A stretch of 64,000 bases of DNA from Paenibacillus silvestris (GTDB taxonomy: Bacteria; Bacillota; Bacilli; Paenibacillales; NBRC-103111). Position 1 is the first letter of the stretch; each line of letters opens with the position of its first letter. Positions 57,384 to 64,000 of this stretch are shown one piece after another. Below the pieces are notes generated by a model. It was not told the origin of the DNA. It searched no databases and saw only the letters and a program-made list of their open reading frames with translations. Made by a program: the position numbers and the translations under genes. The stretch is taken from NCBI RefSeq assembly GCF_009882985.1, contig NZ_WTUZ01000016.1, positions 146,455 through 210,454 of the forward strand, read 5' to 3'.

Positions 57384-59324
57384 CTACTGAATGGATATAC
57401 TGCTCGACAGTGGTTTCATAGTTATTAGGTTGTCCCAGATAAAAGCTTTCGCATGATAGCCGGATATGTTTAGAGGGACCTTGAATCCGGTGTTTAATGT
57501 GCGTTTCTCCCCGGCATGTGCCGATACAGATGCAGACGTATAGGTAACCAAACGTTGATTTGCATCGTATAACGCACAGATCACGACAAATGAGCGTTGC
57601 TCGGCTGTGTTATTCGTCACCTCAACTTTGGCTGTTGCGTTCATCCCTGACGTTAGCGTGGTAATTTTGTTGCCATTCCAGTCCATAAATTCGAAAGAAT
57701 TTAACTGAATCGAACGACCTCTAACGAGTATAAAATAGCCGTTGCTGTCTGATTGACCGATTTTGCTCAACGTAACCTGCGAATTGGCTGCAAAGCTTTT
57801 CTTGTACACATCAAACCCCTCTGCGCCCCCATCCAGCTCGATGGTATCCGCAGTTTTGGTCCATGTTGACAACCAGGCTAGGTTGGCTTCCATCGTCTTC
57901 CGGCTTACAGCGACAAAAACGTCGGCTTCATTCCTAACGGTAAAAGTAGTAAGGACATCGCTGGCCGTATAGGCACCTGATGCATTTGACGTTCGAATCC
58001 AATCAATCCCGATATAATTTGAAGGCAATTTGGTTATGGTGCGCTCTGAATCTCCATAGGGAGTACTTCCTACTGTGAGATTGCTTTGGACGGACCAACC
58101 GGACATGTTTTTGGTATCGTTTACATACACGTTTTGGATGACGCTCGTACTTGCAGAATTCAGTGTTGTTCTGGGGTTAGGGGTAACGGCAACGGCTTGT
58201 GATAAAGAGAGTGGACTCTCTACTTCCGTATCGGTGCCTTTTGACAGCAGCCTGGTGTTTTGTGTGATTTTGACATAATAGGTTTTCCCATTCTCAAGTG
58301 GAGGACTGCTGGATGAGGTCCCAAGCTTCGTAATAGAGACGTAATCGCTCGGCACAAATTTTTTATTATATTTATCCATAACCTTCACATACTCGGAGTC
58401 AGCGGCATCAGGTTTGGTAGCCACGTAGACATTATTGGATCTGGCGCTTGCCGAAGGTGCCCATTCGACATAGATTTCTTTATCTCGCGGATAAGCTGTG
58501 AGTCCAACAGGAGCTTCTGGAGAAGCGGCAGGTGGCTTCGCAGATACCTTGATTTGGGAAATGTAGAAAGCATTGACCGGATTTGGCGAACCACCCGCTG
58601 TAAGCATTTCAAGCATTGCGATGTTTTGCTTGATTTTCTCGCTTGTAGTAGTGCCTGCGCTCCGCACCTCGACAGTCGGCTGTTTGGAGAAGCATAGGTT
58701 GCCGTCCACATAGACCATGACTTGATCATTGACGATGTCGACAACAAGCTTGATGTTGTACCAACGATTGGGTTCGTATGGATACATATTGTCAGGTCCC
58801 GTTTTGGCATCGAACACGAACTTGGCCTGCGCTGGATCTGCTGTTATTCTCGCGATGTAATCTCCGCTGCTGCTTAACAGGTTCAGCACTTTCGCTCTTT
58901 CGAACTGCGGCCCGGGCTGCATGAAGGAAACCTCAGCTACAACTACGCCTTCTTGTTTCTCAAATGTTTTGACAACTCTCGTCGTATTGCGGTAGGCGAC
59001 ATTGCTGACGGAATTAAAGTCATCGTAGACATATAGACTGTTGCCCGATTTACCAGGAGCTTTGGCTACATAAGCATCACCTTCAAGACCGCCAGTGTTC
59101 CCTTCCTCGAGCATAGGCTTGTACACAACATAACCTTGATCTTCTGCTTTTGTACCGACCGATTCATTCTCAAAATTGTCGTCAACGAGCACTTGCCAGC
59201 CGTCACTAGCTGGAGTTTCTGCAGCCACCGCTTTTGTGTCAAAAGGTTGAGCGCCATAAACCGCGCTGACTAACATAAAAGCGATAACGAGGCGGGGGAT
59301 AATCTGTCTAAACTTCGTATTCAA
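57384..59324 (-). CDS. Secreted carbohydrate-binding-like protein with fibronectin III region
   Basis: 646 residues from a TTG start (complement of 59322-59324) after GGAGGTG. The signal peptide ends around residue 25-35. Residues about 40-265 form a concanavalin/LamG-like sandwich (WYNIKLVVDIVNDQVMVYVD). A fibronectin type III region follows (about 275-385), then a beta domain with Trp-rich repeats (TFTVRNEADVFVAVSR) and the C-terminal module also found in the lyase (ICALYDANQRLVTYTS, SGYHAKAFIWDN). No catalytic motif is evident, so a substrate-binding partner for the lyase is the likely role. It lies 16 bases from the lyase gene. Confidence 0.75.
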   Translation of the reverse strand: MNTKFRQIIPRLVIAFMLVSAVYGAQPFDTKAVAAETPASDGWQVLVDDNFENESVGTKAEDQGYVVYKPMLEEGNTGGLEGDAYVAKAPGKSGNSLYVYDDFNSVSNVAYRNTTRVVKTFEKQEGVVVAEVSFMQPGPQFERAKVLNLLSSSGDYIARITADPAQAKFVFDAKTGPDNMYPYEPNRWYNIKLVVDIVNDQVMVYVDGNLCFSKQPTVEVRSAGTTTSEKIKQNIAMLEMLTAGGSPNPVNAFYISQIKVSAKPPAASPEAPVGLTAYPRDKEIYVEWAPSASARSNNVYVATKPDAADSEYVKVMDKYNKKFVPSDYVSITKLGTSSSSPPLENGKTYYVKITQNTRLLSKGTDTEVESPLSLSQAVAVTPNPRTTLNSASTSVIQNVYVNDTKNMSGWSVQSNLTVGSTPYGDSERTITKLPSNYIGIDWIRTSNASGAYTASDVLTTFTVRNEADVFVAVSRKTMEANLAWLSTWTKTADTIELDGGAEGFDVYKKSFAANSQVTLSKIGQSDSNGYFILVRGRSIQLNSFEFMDWNGNKITTLTSGMNATAKVEVTNNTAEQRSFVVICALYDANQRLVTYTSASVSAHAGEKRTLNTGFKVPLNISGYHAKAFIWDNLITMKPLSSSISIQ

Positions 59325-59342
59325 AATAACACCTCCGAAAGA

Positions 59343-60029
59343 TCATTCCTTATTTTTGCCAGACTGGTCGTGAGGCACGGTTACCGTTGCGGTAGCTACC
59401 GAGCGGTTTCCGGCTTTATCGGTTGCCGTGTAAGTGATCGTATACACCCGTTCAGAATGATCTTTTGATTTCTCGGCACGAAGAGCAAACGTCTTATCGA
59501 ATGTGCCGAACTGCGCATCTTGAATGTCATTTGGCTGGATAGGATCATTACAAGTAATGGAAGTAAGAACAATGCTGTCAATTTGCGAAAAAGGGTCAGA
59601 CACATACACATCGGCCGTCACGGTGACCATTTTCTTATTTGGTGGCCAGATGGTGTCCGGGTCCAAAGTTACTTGAATAGAAGGCAGGGAATTCACGGTA
59701 AATGAAGTCTGGGAGACGTTAATATCGGCTTCACCAGCAACAGAAACGGAATAGGTGCCAGCAACATTGCTGTTCACAGTAAAATGAAAGAGGTAGTCTC
59801 CGCTTTCACTACTTTTCCCCTGATCCAAATAGGCAAGACGATTGTGCGGATCACGGACCTGCACAGTGATGAGATGTTCTCCCGGCAAACCCGAATTGCC
59901 AGCAATAGTTACAATGCCGGTAGCCATGTCTAGCGATGCTGTTACCTCCGCAGGGGATGCTGATGCAATCCTCAGCGATATACTGAAGAACATCAGGAGC
60001 GACAGCAGGAATAATGTCCATTTTCTCAA
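59343..60029 (-). CDS. Small secreted Ig-like protein
   Basis: 228 residues from a TTG start (complement of 60027-60029), eight bases after AAAGGAGGAAT on the minus strand. The signal peptide ends near residue 24 (ASASP). Two Ig-like domains follow (about 28-115 and 118-218); the second has PDTIWPPNKKMVTVTADV and YTATDKAGNRSVATATVTVP, a pattern seen in bacterial Ig repeats of secreted glycan-active proteins. It has a charged tail (QSGKNKE) and no anchor. First gene of the minus-strand lyase unit. Function unknown; a carbohydrate- or wall-binding role is inference. Confidence 0.75.
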   Translation of the reverse strand: MRKWTLFLLSLLMFFSISLRIASASPAEVTASLDMATGIVTIAGNSGLPGEHLITVQVRDPHNRLAYLDQGKSSESGDYLFHFTVNSNVAGTYSVSVAGEADINVSQTSFTVNSLPSIQVTLDPDTIWPPNKKMVTVTADVYVSDPFSQIDSIVLTSITCNDPIQPNDIQDAQFGTFDKTFALRAEKSKDHSERVYTITYTATDKAGNRSVATATVTVPHDQSGKNKE

Positions 60030-60108
60030 GGTAATTCCTCCTTTGGTTCGTTATGAAGAGCGGGATATGCCTAAGTTATTCATCCCCTTTCCGTCTTTTC
60101 TTCAAAAG

Positions 60109-60122
60109 TGAAATCGTTTTCA
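60109..60122. promoter_or_regulatory. CcpA catabolite-response element (cre)
   Basis: TGAAATCGTTTTCA matches the 14-base cre consensus TGWAANCGNTNWCA at every position and is nearly palindromic. It lies downstream of motif D on the minus strand, between the expected transcript start and the gene at 60029, a repressing position for the pectate lyase unit. Confidence 0.7.
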
Positions 60123-60164
60123 ACAATACGGGTGAAAAATATAGCGTGAAATAGCTATGTAATT

Positions 60165-60220
60165 TAACTTTAATACATATTTATCCCGGCACATTAGGGG
60201 AATGAGTTCATTTTTATAGG
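60165..60220 (-). promoter_or_regulatory. Composite promoter motif copy D
   Basis: On the minus strand: CCTATAA (complement of 60214-60220), 17 bases, TAAT (complement of 60193-60196) preceded by CCCC, then GTATTAAAGTTA (complement of 60165-60176). It drives the minus-strand unit beginning at 60029. Confidence 0.6.
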
Positions 60221-60289
60221 TTATTTATTTCAATTATTCATGAAAAGGAGGCAGGCGCGACCATCGCGTTTCAAGGTTAATGTTTTTGC

Positions 60290-60343
60290 CCTATAAACTG
60301 TTATCGAACCCCCCATAATTGAGCAGGCTTCTCCTTTTATAAT
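60290..60343 (+). promoter_or_regulatory. Composite promoter motif copy C
   Basis: CCTATAA at 60290-60296, 19 bases, TAAT at 60316-60319 preceded by CCCCCCA, and TATAAT at 60338-60343 as the -10. No good -35 hexamer is found at the right distance, as expected if an activator bound at the C-rich motif replaces it. It drives the GH78 gene at 60380. Confidence 0.6.
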
Positions 60344-60379
60344 ACAAACTAGTACGATCTTAATTTAAGGGGGATCACA

Positions 60380-63082
60380 GTGAGTCTAACCATTGTCCAA
60401 TGTTTAACGGAATATGCGAATAACCCGCTTGGAATTGATGTCAGTCGGCCGCGTTTATTTTGGAGGCTGGAGTCGAGCGACCGGTCTGCAGCTCAAGCTT
60501 TTTATCAAATCATGGTTGCTTCGTCACAAGAACTGCTGGAGCAAGGTGTGGCTGATCGGTGGGATAGCGGCCGAGTGGCCTCGGATCAATCGATTCACAT
60601 TGCATATGCCGGAGAGACTCTGCGTTCTGAGCAAACGTATTATTGGAAAGTTCGCGTTTGGGATACCCATGGAGAAGCGTCCGCCTGGAGTCAAACGGCT
60701 TATTGGTCAATGGGTCTGCTGTCGCGTGCAGATTGGAAGGCCAAGTGGATTGGTCGCAAGTCGGAAAAAGGTGTTGACATGCAGCCTCCTCCTTACTTGC
60801 GCAAGAGCTTTCAGCTTACGAAGGCTGTGAAACGGGCTTTTGTTTATGCGACTGCGCTTGGTTTGTATGATCTTCGGCTTAACGGCAGTAGAATTGGAGC
60901 TCTCTTTGCGCCTGGCTGGACGGATTATGAGACACGTGTACAGGTGCAAGCTTATGAGATTACGGACCAGTTAACGGTTGGTGAAAATGTTTTTGGAGCC
61001 ATCCTAGGTGACGGCTGGTACGCGGGTACTGTTGGTTTTCTGGGGGAAAATGTGTATGGAGAAAGGCCGTTTTTACTGCTCCAGGCGCGGGTTGAATACT
61101 TCGACGGCACGAGCGAAAGGATCGTTTCGGACTCGTCTTGGCAGGCAGCTAAGGGCGCAATTCTTTATTCGGATCTGATCAAAGGTGAGGCGTATGATGC
61201 CCGGCTTGAGCCGACTGGCTGGGATCAATCTGGCTATCAGGCAGAAGTCGCTTGGGAGGTTCCTGATGTTCGAACGGGGTACAATGGTTTGCTTGTGGGA
61301 ACGGTAGAACCTCCGGTTCGCATCATGCAAGTGCTGAAGCCCGTCTCTTTCCGCCGCACGGAAGCAGGGACATTCATTTATGATATGGGACAAAATATGG
61401 TTGGTTGGACAGAGTTGACGGTTAGCGGGGTAGCAGGCCACCAAGTAACGGTCAGCCATGCCGAGATGTTGAATCCAGATGGCAGCTTATATTTGGATAA
61501 CTTGCGGGTAGCTGTGCAGCAGGATCATTATGTGCTAAAAGGGATTGGCGAAGAAAGGTACGAACCGCATTTCACATTTCATGGATTCCGTTACGTCGAA
61601 TTGATTGGTTATCCTGGCGAACCCGACTTGGCTACCATTGCAGGCAAAGTTGTGCACTCCGATATGGCAGAGACAGGACGACTCGAAACGAATGATTCGA
61701 TGGTGAACCGTCTGCATGCCAACATTACATGGGGACAAAGGGGGAACTTCCTCTCCGTGCCAACGGACTGTCCGCAGCGTGACGAGCGGCTCGGTTGGAC
61801 CGGAGATGCGCAAATTTTTGCCCGCACAGCAGCTTACAACATGAATGTGTCGCGCTTTTTCTCTAAATATATGCAGGACATTCTCGACTGCCAGCAGCCA
61901 TCGGGGGCTTTCACCGATGTGGCGCCTGACGCCGGCTGGATCCGGCACAAAATGTGGAATGCGAATCTGAATTGGTTCGCACCTGATAATGCGGGATGGG
62001 GCGATGCCGGGGTCATCATTCCATGGACTCTGTATGTGATGTATGGGGATACACGCATATTGGAAACGAATTACAAAGCGATGGCCGATTGGGTGAACTA
62101 TCTTCGGGACAACAGTGAAGATTACGTGCGTCCAGATTATGCCAACTATGGCGATTGGTTATCGATTGATGCGGATACACCCAAGGAAGTATTAGCAACG
62201 GCTTATTTTGCCTATAGCACACAGTTGTTGGCCAAAATCGCCGGGGTTCTGGGTCGCAAAGACGATCAGATCCAATATGAGACGTTGTTTGCGGCGATTG
62301 CCCAAGCATTTCGGGATGCATTTGTGGGCAGTGATGGCCGAATTCACGGGGAAACGCAGGCTGTGTATGTGCTTTCGCTGCAATTCAACCTGCTGACCGA
62401 TGAGCAGAACAAGCTGGCAATCGAGTACCTGACGACAGATATCCGCACACGAGGTGACCGTTTGTCAACGGGCTTTCTCGGAGTCGGATATCTGCTTCCG
62501 GCACTAACCGAGCATAGGAAGTTGGATGTTGCTTATACGCTGCTTACTCAGGAGGAATTCCCATCCTGGATGTATTCCATTAAACATGGAGCAACAACGA
62601 TCTGGGAACGTTGGGACGGCTGGACGGAACACAAGGGGTTCCAGACGCCGTCCATGAACTCCTTTAACCACTATTCCCTTGGCTCAGTAGGGGAGTGGAT
62701 GTTCCGATATATGGCTGGTATCGAGGCTGATCCTGCTGCGCCAGGCTTTAAACACACGATCATTCGGCCAAGGCCTGGTGGAAGCTTAGACAGGGTCAAA
62801 GCAAGCTATGACTCTTTGTATGGAACTATTGAGGTGGCTTGGCATTTATCCGCGTCGTCATCAGTTTTCCGGATCGAAGTGACGATACCCGTCAATTCGA
62901 CGGCTACGATCTATGTACCTGGCCGGGTGTACGCCATCGATGGCGTGAAAGGGACATCAGGATCTTGGGAGATCGAAGGCTGCCAGCCGCTTGAAAGTAC
63001 GGAAGACGAAAGCTGCTTCAAACTTGGAGCAGGTCGTTACATCTTTGAAAGTGATTTGTTAGCAGTCCAGGCTTCTGTTTAA
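60380..63082 (+). CDS. Alpha-L-rhamnosidase, GH78
   Basis: 900 residues from GTG 60380, after AAGGGGGATC. The N-terminus (CLTEYANNPLGIDVSRPRLFW) and YYWKVRVWD are typical of the fibronectin-like first domain; DWKAKWIG starts the rhamnosidase N-domain. The (alpha/alpha)6 barrel contains DCPQRDERLGWTGDAQIF with Asp468, Glu469 and Asp476, the conserved acidic cluster including the catalytic acid region, and GATTIWERWDGW near residue 740. A C-terminal beta domain follows. Length is normal for GH78. No signal peptide, so it acts on imported rhamno-oligosaccharides. It shares its regulatory motif with the pectate lyase operon, diverging from the same intergenic region. Confidence 0.93.
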   Translation: MSLTIVQCLTEYANNPLGIDVSRPRLFWRLESSDRSAAQAFYQIMVASSQELLEQGVADRWDSGRVASDQSIHIAYAGETLRSEQTYYWKVRVWDTHGEASAWSQTAYWSMGLLSRADWKAKWIGRKSEKGVDMQPPPYLRKSFQLTKAVKRAFVYATALGLYDLRLNGSRIGALFAPGWTDYETRVQVQAYEITDQLTVGENVFGAILGDGWYAGTVGFLGENVYGERPFLLLQARVEYFDGTSERIVSDSSWQAAKGAILYSDLIKGEAYDARLEPTGWDQSGYQAEVAWEVPDVRTGYNGLLVGTVEPPVRIMQVLKPVSFRRTEAGTFIYDMGQNMVGWTELTVSGVAGHQVTVSHAEMLNPDGSLYLDNLRVAVQQDHYVLKGIGEERYEPHFTFHGFRYVELIGYPGEPDLATIAGKVVHSDMAETGRLETNDSMVNRLHANITWGQRGNFLSVPTDCPQRDERLGWTGDAQIFARTAAYNMNVSRFFSKYMQDILDCQQPSGAFTDVAPDAGWIRHKMWNANLNWFAPDNAGWGDAGVIIPWTLYVMYGDTRILETNYKAMADWVNYLRDNSEDYVRPDYANYGDWLSIDADTPKEVLATAYFAYSTQLLAKIAGVLGRKDDQIQYETLFAAIAQAFRDAFVGSDGRIHGETQAVYVLSLQFNLLTDEQNKLAIEYLTTDIRTRGDRLSTGFLGVGYLLPALTEHRKLDVAYTLLTQEEFPSWMYSIKHGATTIWERWDGWTEHKGFQTPSMNSFNHYSLGSVGEWMFRYMAGIEADPAAPGFKHTIIRPRPGGSLDRVKASYDSLYGTIEVAWHLSASSSVFRIEVTIPVNSTATIYVPGRVYAIDGVKGTSGSWEIEGCQPLESTEDESCFKLGAGRYIFESDLLAVQASV

Positions 63083-63120
63083 GGTCGATTTTACTATTCT
63101 TATCAAAAGGGTGAAAGACA

Positions 63121-64000
63121 TTGACGACGAGGAAAAAGTACGTATTAGTAGGAGCCGGCGGGCGAGCACGGTTCTTTTATTCCGCGATTGCAGGGGATTT
63201 TCGGGGAACGACGGAGCTGCTGGCCTTCTGTGACATTAACCAGACACGTATGGATTACGCGAACCAGCAATTGCAGCAGAAATTTGACTACCCAGAGGTG
63301 CGAACCTATAAACCGGATGCCTTCGACCAAATGATCGAAATTGAGAAACCGGATGCTGTCATCGTCACGAGCGTTGACAGAACCCACCATACCTACATCA
63401 TTCGTGCGATGGAATTAGGCTGTGATGTGATAACAGAGAAGCCGATGACAATTGACGAGGAGAAGTGCCGTCAAATTCTTGAAACGGTAGAGAAGACCGG
63501 ACGAAACGTGCGTGTTACATTCAATTATCGCTACGCGCCACATCATACGAAAGTGCGAGAGCTGATTGAAGGAGGCGTCATTGGACAGGTTAACTCTGTC
63601 CACTTCGAGTGGCTGCTCAATACCAAACACGGCGCTGATTATTTCCGCAGATGGCATCGTAACAAGAGCAACAGTGGAGGGCTCCTCGTACACAAATCGA
63701 CGCATCACTTCGATCTAGTCAGCTTCTGGATCGGGTCCGAGCCGGATACCGTCTTTGCTCTTGGCGATCTGCTCTTTTATGGACGCGAAAACGCTGAAAA
63801 GCGCGGTGTAACTCAGTTCTATGATCGAGCAACGGGCAATCCGCTTGCGGAAGATGATCCTTTTGCTCTCCATCTGGATCGCAATGGACGGCTGAAGGCG
63901 ATGTATTTAGATGCCGAGCACGAGGATGGCTACCATCGCGATCAAAACGTCTTCGGAGACGGCATCAGCATTGAGGATACCATGGGTGTCATGGTTCGCT
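63121..64000 (+). CDS. Gfo/Idh/MocA-family oxidoreductase, 3' end outside window
   Basis: 293 residues are visible from TTG 63121, with AAAGGGTGA upstream; the frame is open to the window edge. YVLVGAGGRARF is the Rossmann motif, TEKPMTIDEE holds the conserved Lys, and HKSTHHFDLVSFWIG the catalytic-region His pair. It is closely related to the protein at 42686 (shared VTFNYRY, NSGGL and HKSTHHFDLV) but lacks its Cys cluster. It follows the rhamnosidase gene by 38 bases, so oxidation of rhamnose or another released sugar is a fair guess. Confidence 0.87.
   Translation, partial: MTTRKKYVLVGAGGRARFFYSAIAGDFRGTTELLAFCDINQTRMDYANQQLQQKFDYPEVRTYKPDAFDQMIEIEKPDAVIVTSVDRTHHTYIIRAMELGCDVITEKPMTIDEEKCRQILETVEKTGRNVRVTFNYRYAPHHTKVRELIEGGVIGQVNSVHFEWLLNTKHGADYFRRWHRNKSNSGGLLVHKSTHHFDLVSFWIGSEPDTVFALGDLLFYGRENAEKRGVTQFYDRATGNPLAEDDPFALHLDRNGRLKAMYLDAEHEDGYHRDQNVFGDGISIEDTMGVMVR

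Larger units (their letters stand above)
60030..60379. other. Divergent promoter region between lyase operon and GH78 gene
   Basis: 350 bases without a gene. From left to right it holds the ribosome site of the minus-strand operon, a catabolite-response site (60109-60122), minus-strand promoter motif D (60165-60220), an unassigned stretch (60223-60289) and plus-strand motif C (60290-60343). Confidence 0.6.

Overview
The window looks like chromosome of a soil- or plant-associated Paenibacillus-type Bacillota. The evidence is the strong GGAGG ribosome sites, frequent TTG and GTG starts, S-layer-homology proteins, CUT1 sugar importers that lack their own ATPase, paired DUF5696 and NHL/Yip1-like genes, and a dense set of glycoside hydrolases. 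I see no tRNA, rRNA, CRISPR array, insertion sequence or phage gene. I also find no dedicated transcriptional regulator.

Layout. (1) 1-21703, plus strand, tightly packed and often overlapping: a GH2 enzyme cut by the left edge, an (alpha/alpha)6-toroid-like protein, a LacZ-type GH2, a GH42, a GH106-like rhamnosidase, an NHL-repeat/Yip1-like membrane protein, a DUF5696 protein, two sugar-importer permeases and three tandem lipoproteins of one family. (2) 21726-27067: a promoter, then two alternating solute-binding-protein and lipoprotein-family pairs. The last lipoprotein-family member is carried on an S-layer-homology anchor, and the unit ends in a strong terminator. (3) 27155-32694: a MacB/Lol-like ABC system with two ATPases, one of which has an AbrB-like tail. 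(4) 32712-38924: a GH127-like enzyme, an aldose epimerase-like protein, a Gfo/Idh/MocA dehydrogenase, a TIM-barrel isomerase, a desaturase-like di-iron oxygenase and a Rieske ferredoxin. The last four mirror the rhizopine genes mocA, mocC, mocD and mocE. (5) 39374-42523: a large S-layer-homology surface protein. (6) 42686-53482: a Gfo/Idh dehydrogenase, an esterase, an Asp/Glu-racemase-fold protein, a RuBisCO-like protein, a DUF1537 acid-sugar kinase, an ABC exporter and a secreted multi-domain protein. (7) A lone SDR gene at 53583-54347. (8) 54734-60029, minus strand: a pectate lyase-like enzyme and two secreted proteins. (9) 60380 onward: a GH78 rhamnosidase and a Gfo/Idh gene cut by the right edge.

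Working model (inference): secreted lyase attacks a rhamnose- and galactose-containing plant polysaccharide, probably pectin. Lipoproteins and the importer capture the oligosaccharides. The glycosidases, which lack signal peptides, act inside the cell. The Moc-like module and the RuBisCO-like module may handle unusual sugars such as methylated or branched ones, which are typical of rhamnogalacturonan II. Five copies of one composite promoter motif (CCTATAA, 16-19 bases, TAAT, then often a GTAATAAAGTTA-like box) lie upstream of five transcription units and suggest one shared regulator encoded elsewhere. The most novel-looking element is the five-member ThuA-like surface family interleaved with the importer genes.
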